Source: Catonella morbi ATCC 51271
GTDB lineage: Bacteria > Bacillota > Clostridia > Lachnospirales > Lachnospiraceae
Direction: 5' to 3'
NCBI RefSeq assembly: GCF_000160035.2
Contig: NZ_KI535367.1
Coordinates: 124,001-188,000, forward strand
DNA: 64,000 nucleotides
Shown: one piece after another, positions 44,618-55,051 of the stretch
Layout: the number at the start of each line of letters is the position of its first letter
How positions within the stretch are numbered: position 1 is the first letter of the stretch
Program-made: the position numbers and the translations under genes
The notes under the pieces: model-generated
The model's input: the letters and a program-made list of their open reading frames with translations, nothing else
Databases searched by the model: none
Told to the model about the DNA's origin: nothing

Positions 44618-44652
44618 TAGGGATTGCTGTAGGTAGAGCCGAAGCAATCCTA
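44618..44652 (+). terminator. Hairpin before the ATP synthase promoter
   Basis: TAGG.ATTGCT pairs with AGCAATCCTA around about 14 bases, followed by TATTATATAA. It probably ends the EAL/HDOD transcript; the T run is weak. A stray family-1 arm GTGAATAATT lies upstream at 44554-44563. Confidence 0.5.
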
Positions 44653-44671
44653 TATTATATAATACTTTGTA

Positions 44672-44700
44672 TTGACTGCAAGAAAAATGAGGTTTATAAT
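44672..44700 (+). promoter_or_regulatory. ATP synthase operon promoter
   Basis: TTGACT (44672-44677), exactly 17 bases and TATAAT (44695-44700), about 40 bp upstream of the first gene's start. It is one of the strongest promoter matches in the window. Confidence 0.85.
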
Positions 44701-44748
44701 ACCTAAGTTATAAAAGTTAGAAATATAACAATGAAGAAAGGAGCGGCA

Positions 44749-45429
44749 ATGGGAAATTTGGCCGAGCGGTTGGCAGAAGAACTGCATGTTGAAACAGTGT
44801 TTGAAGTACCCTTTTTTGGCGGCATTTCCGAATCGGTTGTAGTGACATGGATAATAATGGCAGTCGTTCTTGTTATTTCTATATTACTTACCAGAAACCT
44901 AAAGGTTGAGAACCCAAGTAACAGACAGCTTGCGGTTGAACAGGCAGTAACCTGGCTTCAGGGTGCAGTAAATAATATAGTAGGAGAGCATGGGGGAAAA
45001 TATGTGCCCTACCTGACCTGCATACTCATCTACATCGGAATTGCAAATATGGTTGGTATATTGGGTTTTAAGCCTCCGACAAAGGACTTGAACGTTACCA
45101 TTGCGCTTGCGTTATTCAGTATTGTGATAATTGAATACGCAGGTATCCATAAAAAAGGCGTGCGTAAGTGGTTAAAAAGTTTTACGGAACCAATGGCGGT
45201 GATTACACCAATCAAAATACTTGAAGTATTTACTACACCACTGTCATTATGTATGCGACTTTTCGGAAATGTGCTGGGAGCCTTCGTGGTTATGAAACTC
45301 ATAGAATTTGTACTTCCGGTAGGTCTTCCTATAGCATTCAGCTTTTATTTTGATATCTTTGACGGTCTGATTCAGGCATATGTATTTGTGTTCTTAACGG
45401 GCTTATTCATTGGCGAACAGCTTGAATAG
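44749..45429 (+). CDS. atpB: ATP synthase Fo subunit a
   Basis: The protein has 226 residues from the ATG at 44749 (AAAGGAG site at the right distance; the ATG at 44731 would include it). Five to six membrane helices form the proton half-channels. The essential Arg of helix 5 is in LSLCMRLFGNVLGAF, and the C-terminal helix region IQAYVFVFLTGLFIGEQLE is present. It is the first gene of the operon; no atpI-like gene precedes it. Confidence 0.93.
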   Translation: MGNLAERLAEELHVETVFEVPFFGGISESVVVTWIIMAVVLVISILLTRNLKVENPSNRQLAVEQAVTWLQGAVNNIVGEHGGKYVPYLTCILIYIGIANMVGILGFKPPTKDLNVTIALALFSIVIIEYAGIHKKGVRKWLKSFTEPMAVITPIKILEVFTTPLSLCMRLFGNVLGAFVVMKLIEFVLPVGLPIAFSFYFDIFDGLIQAYVFVFLTGLFIGEQLE

Positions 45430-45464
45430 GTCAGGTTTCTATAATAAAAATAAGGAGAAAAATT

Positions 45465-45686
45465 ATGAATTTATTAGGAATTGGTGCTGGTATTGCAGTT
45501 TTAGCAGGTTTAGGAGCAGGTATCGGTATTGGTATTGCGACAGGTAAGGCAGCAGATGCTACAGCAAGACAGCCTGAGGCAGCGGAGAAGATTCGTAGTG
45601 TACTCATTCTTGGTGCAGCTCTTGCAGAGGCAACAGCTATTTACGGTTTTGTTATTGCAGTCCTTATAATAATGATGCTTAAATAA
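45465..45686 (+). CDS. atpE: ATP synthase Fo subunit c
   Basis: The 73-residue hairpin of two membrane helices has a polar loop ARQPE. The ion-binding Glu is in LAEATAIYGF. Sodium-type rings have a Gln in helix 1 and Ser/Thr right after the Glu; here the helix 1 position is Ile (GIGIGIATGKA) and the residue after Glu is Ala, so a proton-type ring is more likely. The AAGGAGAA site is strong. The helix 1 glycine repeat (GAGIAVLAGLGAGIGIGIA) is intact for close ring packing. Confidence 0.95.
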   Translation: MNLLGIGAGIAVLAGLGAGIGIGIATGKAADATARQPEAAEKIRSVLILGAALAEATAIYGFVIAVLIIMMLK

Positions 45687-45706
45687 GGAGCATATAAGGA
45701 GGAATA

Positions 45707-46198
45707 ATGCTTAAATTAGGTTGGGATCTCCTCTTTACCGCGATAAATATTGTTGTATGGTATATAATCATTAAATTATTTTTATTTAAGCCAATCAATA
45801 ATATAATAGCTAAGAGGAGAGATGCTATTAATGGAAAGTTTAATGAGGCTGAAATGGCCAAAAAAGATGCTTATGCTCTGAAAGCAAAATATGAGGAAGC
45901 CGTAAGCAATGCTTCAAATGAAAGACAGGATATAATCGAAAAGGCCAGAGCGAGTGCCGATGAAGAATACAAGCGTATTTTAGAGGAAGCGGATGTTAAG
46001 GCCGGAGCGGTTATAAGTAATGCAAAAGAGCAGGCAAAGGAAGAGCATCAGAAGATAATAAGAGAAGCAGATATGGAAATAGCACGTCTTGTTATGGAAG
46101 CTACCACAAAGCTTATGCTTGAAAGCAGTAATGGAACAAGTGACAAGCATCTTTATGATGAATTTATAACAAAAGAGGGTGAACACAGTGAGTCTTGA
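45707..46198 (+). CDS. atpF: ATP synthase Fo subunit b
   Basis: The 163-residue protein has one N-terminal membrane helix (LLFTAINIVVWYIIIKLFLF), then a long charged helix (about 35-140) that forms the stator dimer with other b subunits. The last residues (TKEGEHSES) overlap the start of the next gene by 11 bp. No delta-like domain is fused to its C-terminus (unlike the mycobacterial b-delta fusion). AAGGAGGAAT precedes the ATG. Confidence 0.93.
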   Translation: MLKLGWDLLFTAINIVVWYIIIKLFLFKPINNIIAKRRDAINGKFNEAEMAKKDAYALKAKYEEAVSNASNERQDIIEKARASADEEYKRILEEADVKAGAVISNAKEQAKEEHQKIIREADMEIARLVMEATTKLMLESSNGTSDKHLYDEFITKEGEHSES

Positions 46199-48017
46199 TA
46201 AAAACAGTAAAGAATTAAAGGTGAGCCTTTTTTATGTTACACCGCCACTTGACTCCCAGCTTGACAAAATTAAAGAATTTGTCGCTTCTAAAAAAGGTGT
46301 AAGTAAGGAAGAGGTTCAGATAGAACTTATAGAAAAAAAGGATTTGGTTGGCGGTTTTGTGCTTCGAATAGGTACGCATGAATATGACTGGAGTACAAAG
46401 GGAAGACTTGACCAGCTTATGGCAGAACTTTTCAGTTCAGATGATGCTTCCGGAGAAACCGATGGGACCAATTATATTGATGATGGGCTTGACGCAGAAA
46501 GTATAGCTAAGGACAGACTTTCAAAACTCAGAAGCAGTATAGAAGGCTTTGCTCCCAAGACTGAAGAACAGGAAGTCGGATTTGTAACGGCAGTCGGTGA
46601 CGGAATTGCCAGAATACAGGGTATAGACCATGCTATGTATGGGGAGATAATTGAATTTGAATCGGGTGCCAAAGGTATGGTTCAGGATATCAAGTCAGAC
46701 AGCATAGGTTGTATTCTCTTCAATAAGGCAGATACTGTGGCAGAGGGAGCAAGGGTAAACCGTACAGGCAAAAAGACAGGTGTACCTGTAGGGGAAGGCT
46801 TCCTCGGAAGAGTAGTGGATGCCCTCGGCAATCCGATAGACGGCGGAGGAGATGTAGTTGCTTCCGACTTCAGACCGGTTGAACATGAAGCACCGGGCAT
46901 AGTAGAAAGAAAATCCGTATCGGTGCCGCTTGAAACAGGTATACTCGCTATCGATTCAATGTTCCCTATCGGCAGGGGACAGAGAGAGTTGATTATCGGA
47001 GACAGGCAGACCGGTAAGACAGCAATCGCGGTAGATACCATCATTAACCAAAAGGGTAAGGGAGTTATCTGTATCTATGTAGCCATAGGTCAGAAATCTT
47101 CAACAGTAGCAAAACTGGTTAACACCTTGGATAAAAACGGTGCGCTCAGTTACTCTATTGTAGTTGCGGCAACTGCATCAGATTCTTCTGCACTTCAGTA
47201 TATAGCACCTTATGCGGCAACTTCTATGGCTGAGTACTTTATGTATAAGGGCAAGGATGTGCTCATTGTTTATGATGATTTAAGTAAACACGCTGTGGCA
47301 TACAGAGCTTTATCACTTCTATTGGAGCGTTCTCCGGGACGTGAGGCTTATCCGGGAGATGTATTCTATCTTCATTCAAGACTTCTTGAAAGAAGCAGTC
47401 GCCTTTCAGATGAGGCGGGAGGTGGCTCAATCACGGCACTTCCTATTATAGAGACACAGGCCGGAGATGTATCTGCCTATATTCCTACCAACGTAATTTC
47501 GATTACTGACGGACAGATATTCTTAGAGAGCAGTCTGTTCTTCTCAGGACAAAGACCGGCGGTAAATGTAGGTCTTTCTGTATCCCGTGTTGGCGGTGCC
47601 GCACAGAGTAAGGCTATGAAGAAGGCTTCCGGCTCAATAAGAATTGACCTTGCGCAGTATCGTGAGATGGAAGTGTTTACGCAGTTTTCATCTGATCTTG
47701 ATCAGGTCACAAAGAACCAGCTTACCTATGGTAAGGGGCTTATGGAACTTCTTAAACAGCCGCTTTGTAAACCGCTTTCACTTCACCAGCAGGTAATAAC
47801 ACTTGTGGCAGCGACCAAAAAAGTTATGATGCTTGTGGAAAGTGATAAGATTAAAGAATTTCAGACAGAAATGTTAGATTATTTTGAAACCCATCATCCT
47901 GAAATGATAAGAGAAATTGAGAATCAGAAAGCGCTTACAGAGGATCTTACAGAGAGAATCGTGGATGCGGCAACTCAATTCCGTAATTTTTATCTCGGGG
48001 CAAAAGAAGGTAAATAA
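46188..48017 (+). CDS. atpA: ATP synthase F1 alpha subunit with N-terminal delta-subunit domain fusion
   Basis: The protein has 609 residues from the GTG at 46188, nine bases after AAGAGG; a GTG at 46179 is possible but touches the site. Residues about 10-81 match the C-terminal domain of subunit delta: VTPPLDSQLDKIKEFVASK, then DLVGGFVLRIGTHEYDWSTK and GRLDQLMAEL. A Ser/Asp/Gly linker (about 82-100) leads to a full-length alpha of about 509 residues, with its N-terminal helix AESIAKDRLSKLRSSI, Walker A GDRQTGKT and VGLSVSRVGGAAQ. The N-terminal helical domain of delta, which normally sits on top of the alpha subunits, is absent, and no separate atpH exists between b and gamma. Three delta tails per F1 would follow from this fusion. 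Confidence 0.9.
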   Translation: MSLDKNSKELKVSLFYVTPPLDSQLDKIKEFVASKKGVSKEEVQIELIEKKDLVGGFVLRIGTHEYDWSTKGRLDQLMAELFSSDDASGETDGTNYIDDGLDAESIAKDRLSKLRSSIEGFAPKTEEQEVGFVTAVGDGIARIQGIDHAMYGEIIEFESGAKGMVQDIKSDSIGCILFNKADTVAEGARVNRTGKKTGVPVGEGFLGRVVDALGNPIDGGGDVVASDFRPVEHEAPGIVERKSVSVPLETGILAIDSMFPIGRGQRELIIGDRQTGKTAIAVDTIINQKGKGVICIYVAIGQKSSTVAKLVNTLDKNGALSYSIVVAATASDSSALQYIAPYAATSMAEYFMYKGKDVLIVYDDLSKHAVAYRALSLLLERSPGREAYPGDVFYLHSRLLERSSRLSDEAGGGSITALPIIETQAGDVSAYIPTNVISITDGQIFLESSLFFSGQRPAVNVGLSVSRVGGAAQSKAMKKASGSIRIDLAQYREMEVFTQFSSDLDQVTKNQLTYGKGLMELLKQPLCKPLSLHQQVITLVAATKKVMMLVESDKIKEFQTEMLDYFETHHPEMIREIENQKALTEDLTERIVDAATQFRNFYLGAKEGK

Positions 48018-48019
48018 AT

Positions 48020-50313
<2,294 letters not shown>

Positions 50314-50730
50314 GTGGCAAACAGAACATTTTATCTTAAAGTATATGCAAGTGACAGAATCTTTTTTGAGGGACAGTGCCAAACTTTGGTTATACCTCAA
50401 AGTGACGGTTTAAGAGCTATTCAGGCACATCATGAAGACATGGTGCTGGCTGTAGATATGGGGGAAGCCCATATAGTTGAGGAGGATGGAACAGTTACCT
50501 ATGTAGTGGTAGGCAGCGGCATGGTTCAGATTTTCCACAACAGGGCAATTATGCTTGTAGATACTGCCGAACTTCCTGATGAGATTGACTCCAAGAGGGC
50601 AGGAGATGCGCTTGAGAGGGCGAAAGAACAGCTCAGGCAGAAGCAGAGTATACAGGAACATAAGATGAGTCAGGCTTCGCTTGCAAGAGCTCTTACAAGA
50701 CTTAAGGAAAGCTCAAAATATAATGCTTAA
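50314..50730 (+). CDS. atpC: ATP synthase F1 epsilon subunit
   Basis: The 138-residue protein has an N-terminal beta sandwich (about 1-85; DGLRAIQAHHEDMVLAVDMG) and a C-terminal helical hairpin (about 90-135) that can inhibit rotation. The GTG start immediately follows the beta stop codon, with GGGAGG inside the end of atpD. It is the last gene of the operon, followed by a strong terminator. Confidence 0.94.
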   Translation: MANRTFYLKVYASDRIFFEGQCQTLVIPQSDGLRAIQAHHEDMVLAVDMGEAHIVEEDGTVTYVVVGSGMVQIFHNRAIMLVDTAELPDEIDSKRAGDALERAKEQLRQKQSIQEHKMSQASLARALTRLKESSKYNA

Positions 50731-50743
50731 TATGAACTAAAGA

Positions 50744-50790
50744 AAAAACATGGGAAACTAAACTTGGGCTTTAGTTTCTCATGTTTTTAT
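50744..50790 (+). terminator. ATP synthase operon terminator
   Basis: AAACATGGGAAACTAAA pairs with TTTAGTTTCTCATGTTT around a seven-base loop and runs into TTATTGT. Confidence 0.88.
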
Positions 50791-50826
50791 TGTATAATAC
50801 AATCATGTATGTACTTTAGTAAGCCA

Positions 50827-50899
50827 TAATTATTCACGCAATAGGCCACAGACCTCTTATGATTACGATATTTCACAAGATGTTTCGTGAATAGTTTGG
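50827..50899. repeat. Dispersed palindromic repeat, family 1, copy F (long form)
   Basis: The ends AATTATTCACG (50828-50838) and CGTGAATAGTT (50886-50896) enclose about 47 bases; the right 33 bases equal copy A at 16237 except for one base. It lies in the leader of the flavodiiron gene. Confidence 0.65.
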
Positions 50900-50954
50900 G
50901 ATAAATTATATTGTTATTGATTTAACGAAGATGCTTAACGAAAGGGGATATTAT

Positions 50955-52160
50955 ATGAAGTGTACCAGGCAGATTACAGATGATCTGTATTATGTAGGAG
51001 GAAGCGACAGAAGAATTGCACTTTTTGAAAATTGTTTTCCTGTACCTGACGGAGTTGCATACAATTCATACCTTTTAACGGATGAAAAGACAGTTTTATT
51101 TGATACAGTCGATTATGCGATAGGAAGGCAGTTTATAGACAATCTTACCTCACTGCTTGACAATAGAAAGCTTGATTATCTGGTTGTAAATCATATGGAG
51201 CCTGATCATTGCTCTCTGATTACTCAGATTATATCACTTTATCCTGATTTAAAGCTTATTGCAAATAAAAAGACTATAGGTCTTATTTCACAGTTTTATA
51301 ATATAGATATGGCAGAGCGTACTGTTTTTGTGGGTGACGGCGACAGCTTTTCTACAGGAAAGCATAATCTTAAGTTTTTTACGGCACCTATGGTACATTG
51401 GCCTGAGGTAATGTTTACCTATGATGAAACAGACAAAGTGCTGTTCTCTGCTGATGCCTTCGGTACTTTCGGAGCTTTAGACGGTAGAATATTTAATGAT
51501 GAGTTTGATTACAGGCATGAGTTCATTAATGAAGCCAGAAGATACTATGCTAATATAGTCGGGAAATACGGTGCTCAGGTGCAGGCTGTATTTAAGAAGC
51601 TCCCTTCTGAAATTGCTTATATCTGCCCTTTACATGGACCGGTTTGGAGAAGAGATATTCCGTTTATCCTGGAAAAATATCAGGCATGGAGCACATATAC
51701 ACCGGAAGAGAACGGAGTGTTTATAGCCTATGCTTCTATGTACGGAGATACGGAACTGGCTGCAAACGTGCTTGCCGCAAAACTTGCCGAGAGAGGCATG
51801 GTTAATATGAAGATGGTGGATGTATCAAATCATCATTATTCATATCATATCAGTGATATATTTAAGTACAGTACCATAGTTTTTGCAGCACCTTCATACA
51901 ATATGTCCGTGCATCCTAAGATGAATGAGCTTATTCAGGAAATGAAGGAAATTACCGTAAGAAACAGGGCTTATGCTGTTATAGAAAATGGCTCATGGGC
52001 TCCGAGTGCGGCAAAGACTATTAAGGCAGTTGTAGACGAACTTAAGGATATGAGACAGATTGGCGAAACACTTACAATTAAATCAGCCATATCCGAAGAC
52101 CAGGAAGGTAGGTTGGATGAGTTGGCTGAACTTATAGTTTCAGAGGTGAAAGAAGATTAG
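50955..52160 (+). CDS. Flavodiiron protein (FprA-type)
   Basis: The protein has 401 residues from the ATG at 50955 (GAAAGGGG site; the frame opens earlier without one). The N-terminal metallo-beta-lactamase-like domain carries the diiron ligands His80, Glu82, Asp84 and His85 (NHMEPDH), His in APMVHWPE and the Asp of FSADAFG, and His in CPLHGP. The C-terminal flavodoxin domain (about 255-401) contains YASMYGDTELA for FMN. Such enzymes reduce oxygen to water or NO to nitrous oxide and protect anaerobes. No fused rubredoxin is present. Confidence 0.93.
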   Translation: MKCTRQITDDLYYVGGSDRRIALFENCFPVPDGVAYNSYLLTDEKTVLFDTVDYAIGRQFIDNLTSLLDNRKLDYLVVNHMEPDHCSLITQIISLYPDLKLIANKKTIGLISQFYNIDMAERTVFVGDGDSFSTGKHNLKFFTAPMVHWPEVMFTYDETDKVLFSADAFGTFGALDGRIFNDEFDYRHEFINEARRYYANIVGKYGAQVQAVFKKLPSEIAYICPLHGPVWRRDIPFILEKYQAWSTYTPEENGVFIAYASMYGDTELAANVLAAKLAERGMVNMKMVDVSNHHYSYHISDIFKYSTIVFAAPSYNMSVHPKMNELIQEMKEITVRNRAYAVIENGSWAPSAAKTIKAVVDELKDMRQIGETLTIKSAISEDQEGRLDELAELIVSEVKED

Positions 52161-52200
52161 TTAGAACTGATTATATACTCTAAATGGAATAGATTTTGAT

Positions 52201-52231
52201 AAGGGATTGTCATTTTGTGGCAGTCCTTTTT
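52201..52231 (+). terminator. Terminator of the flavodiiron gene
   Basis: AAGGGATTGTC pairs with GGCAGTCCTT around ATTTTGT and is followed by TTT. A partial family-2 repeat (AAGTGTCAAAGGTG) lies just after it near 52247. Confidence 0.7.
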
Positions 52232-52403
52232 AAGTCAATAGGATACAAGTGTCAAAGGTGTAAAAAGTCGATGTAAACTTGCTTACAAGAGAATTTATTA
52301 TCATAGAAATTGAAGTATTGTAAAACATAGCTAAAAGAAGTAGAATAAAAGGATAATAATAACTTGAATATAACAATAATTGAAAGGAAGCCTGATATAA
52401 ATT

Positions 52404-54368
52404 ATGAGACATGGATTTGTAAAAGTAGCTGCCGTTACTCCTGATATAAGGGTGGCAGATTGTGTTTTTAACGGAGACAGCATAATTAAAGAAATGAAGT
52501 ATTGTGCGGATAGAGGAGTAAAAATAGCTGTGTTTCCTGAGCTGGCCATTACAGGTTATACCTGTGGAGAGCTGTTTCTACAGGAAAGACTGCTGAGTTC
52601 TGCGTTAAATACCCTTAAGAAAATAATAAAAGCAAGCTGGGGTATGGATATGCTTACCTTTGTAGGGCTTCCGTTTGAAACCGACGGAAAGCTTTATAAT
52701 GTGGCAGCAGTATTTAAAGACGGCGAACTTCTGGGAATGGTTCCGAAGCAGTATATACCTAACTATTCAGAGCTTTATGAGGCGAGACATTTCACTCCTT
52801 GTGTCGGTGAAAACAGGCTATTGGACTGGGAAGAAAATAAAAGCGGATATACTTATTTTGGCAACAAGCTGATATTTGAAAATAAAGACATAAAAAATCT
52901 TAAAATTGCTGCTGAAATCTGTGAGGACTTGTGGGTAGTAATTCCTCCGAGCAATTATCATGTTATGGCGGGGGCGACTATTATAGCCAACCTTTCCGCC
53001 AGCCCTGAGATTATGGGTAAGCAGGAATACAGAAGAAACCTTGTACAGGGACAGTCGGCAAGGCTTAATGCGGGCTATATCTATGCAACCACAGGAGAGG
53101 GTGAGTCTACCACAGATTTGGTCTTCGGAGGACATAATCTTATTTGTGAAGACGGGATCATACTTGCAGAAAAACAGCGCTTTAAGAACGGTACTATAAT
53201 AACTGAAATAGACGTCAACAAGCTTACCTATGAAAGAAGAAAGATGAATACCTGTGAGATAGCAGGCTGGGAGAATTATGATTTTATAGATTTTTCCTTT
53301 GAGAAAATTTTTATGACAGATTATAATGCTGATGGTATAAAGGAAAAAATGCTTATAGAAACACATTTGGAAAGAAAATTCCCTAAGTCTCCCTTTGTGC
53401 CTGAGAATAAAGAAGAAAGGGACAGCAACTCGGAGGATGTAATTACTATTCAGTCACTCGGTCTTAAAAAAAGAATGGCACATGTAGGCTGTAAATACGT
53501 GGTTATAGGACTTTCGGGCGGTCTTGACTCTACACTTGCGGTTTTGGTTGCCTGCAGAACAATGGATATGTTAGAGATAAGCAGAGAAAATGTAATAGCT
53601 GTAACCATGCCTTGCTTCGGAACAACCGGAAGGACGCATAACAATGCTGTAAAACTGGCGAAAGAACTTGGGATTACACTTCGTGAAATAAATATCAAAG
53701 AATCTGTACTTACTCATCTAAGGGATATAGGGCATGATGAAAATGACCATAACATAACCTTTGAAAATGCACAGGCACGTGAACGTACTCAGGTGCTTAT
53801 GGACCTTGCCAATGAGTATGGCGGTCTGGTTATAGGAACCGGTGATATGAGCGAGCTTGCTCTTGGTTTTGCCACTTACAACGGAGACCATATGTCTATG
53901 TACGGAGTCAATGCGTCCATACCTAAAACCCTTGTAAGACAGTTGGTCAGATACTGTGCTGAAAAAGCGGATGAGGAAGGAAAAGAGGTACTTGCACAGG
54001 TTTTGGTTGATATAGTTGAAACACCGGTAAGCCCTGAACTTCTCCCAACCAATGAAGCAGGTGAACTGGTTCAGAAGACAGAGGATATAGTCGGCCCGTA
54101 TGAGCTGAATGATTTCTTCCTTTATAATATGGTAAGATGGGGAATGGAACCTGATAAACTCTTTAGGCTTGCCCGTACAGCCTTTGAGGATGAATACAGT
54201 AATGAAGAAATAGAGAAGTGGCAGAAGAGTTTTTATCGCAGATTCTTTGCTCAACAGTATAAACGTTCTTGCCTGCCTGACGGACCAAAGGTAGGCTCTG
54301 TAACCTTGTCTCCGAGAGGAGATTTCAGGATGCCTTCGGATGCGGTAGGAAGAATCTGGTTACAGTAA
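52404..54368 (+). CDS. nadE: Glutamine-dependent NAD(+) synthetase
   Basis: The 654-residue enzyme amidates nicotinate adenine dinucleotide using glutamine. The N-terminal nitrilase-type glutaminase (about 1-290) has the catalytic Glu in VFPELAITGYT and Cys in AAEICEDLW. The C-terminal ATP-pyrophosphatase has the P-loop GLSGGLDSTLA and the GTGDMSELALGF signature. The size is that of the long, two-domain form. The ribosome binding site (AAAGGAAG) is about 14 bases upstream, farther than usual. Confidence 0.96.
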   Translation: MRHGFVKVAAVTPDIRVADCVFNGDSIIKEMKYCADRGVKIAVFPELAITGYTCGELFLQERLLSSALNTLKKIIKASWGMDMLTFVGLPFETDGKLYNVAAVFKDGELLGMVPKQYIPNYSELYEARHFTPCVGENRLLDWEENKSGYTYFGNKLIFENKDIKNLKIAAEICEDLWVVIPPSNYHVMAGATIIANLSASPEIMGKQEYRRNLVQGQSARLNAGYIYATTGEGESTTDLVFGGHNLICEDGIILAEKQRFKNGTIITEIDVNKLTYERRKMNTCEIAGWENYDFIDFSFEKIFMTDYNADGIKEKMLIETHLERKFPKSPFVPENKEERDSNSEDVITIQSLGLKKRMAHVGCKYVVIGLSGGLDSTLAVLVACRTMDMLEISRENVIAVTMPCFGTTGRTHNNAVKLAKELGITLREINIKESVLTHLRDIGHDENDHNITFENAQARERTQVLMDLANEYGGLVIGTGDMSELALGFATYNGDHMSMYGVNASIPKTLVRQLVRYCAEKADEEGKEVLAQVLVDIVETPVSPELLPTNEAGELVQKTEDIVGPYELNDFFLYNMVRWGMEPDKLFRLARTAFEDEYSNEEIEKWQKSFYRRFFAQQYKRSCLPDGPKVGSVTLSPRGDFRMPSDAVGRIWLQ

Positions 54369-54382
54369 GATAAGGAGAAATT

Positions 54383-55027
54383 ATGGTACTCGGTATATAT
54401 GGATATGGTGGGCATGGCTTGGAAGTGGAAGAGCTTGCAAGGGTAATAAACCTTAAGGAAAACAGATGGGAGAAAATTATTTTCGTAGATGATGCGAAAG
54501 ATAAGATTGATAATGAGAAAATATTTTCATTTGAAGACATAATCAGTAAATATTCTCCCAAGGACATAGAGTTTATGACCGGTATAGGAGAGCCTGTTAT
54601 CAGAGAAAAACTATACAATAAAGTAAAAGAGAAGGATTACAGCTTTGCAATCCTTGTACATCCATCCGCTTCCGTGGCAGAAAGTGCGATACTTGAAGAG
54701 GGAACTATGGTAGCACATAACGCCTTTGTTTCAATAAAAGCACATTTATTTACAAATACACTTGTGCAGCCTATGGCCTGTGTTCATCACGAATGTAGTG
54801 TTGGCAGAAATTCCGTAGTTTCGACCTCTGCTGTTATGGGTGGTAACAGCAGCCTTGGTTATAACTCATTTATTGGTTTAGGTGCATCGGTTAAGCAGGG
54901 GATAAGTGTCGGAAACGGCTCAGTAGTTGGGATGGGAGCGATAGTTATTAAAAATGTATCTGACAGAGTAATGGTGGTGGGAAATCCTGCCAGAGCAATA
55001 AAAATGGGGGATTTGAGAGCATTTTAA
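54383..55027 (+). CDS. NeuD/PglD-like sugar O- or N-acetyltransferase
   Basis: The 214-residue protein has an N-terminal PglD/NeuD-type Rossmann domain (MVLGIYGYGGHGLEVEELAR; the GxGGHG motif) and a C-terminal left-handed beta helix of hexapeptide repeats (about 95-205), ending VVGNPARAIK. It acetylates a nucleotide sugar or a glycan precursor with acetyl-CoA. AAGGAGA precedes the ATG, 14 bp after nadE. It is the first gene of the surface polysaccharide region; the acceptor is unknown. Confidence 0.88.
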   Translation: MVLGIYGYGGHGLEVEELARVINLKENRWEKIIFVDDAKDKIDNEKIFSFEDIISKYSPKDIEFMTGIGEPVIREKLYNKVKEKDYSFAILVHPSASVAESAILEEGTMVAHNAFVSIKAHLFTNTLVQPMACVHHECSVGRNSVVSTSAVMGGNSSLGYNSFIGLGASVKQGISVGNGSVVGMGAIVIKNVSDRVMVVGNPARAIKMGDLRAF

Positions 55028-55051
55028 CTTTGGAGAGAAAAGGTAGATAAT

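Noticed and set aside
52418-54254. Long minus-strand reading frames opposite nadE
   Set aside because: They are shadows of nadE codon bias, with no start signals and no recognisable domains.
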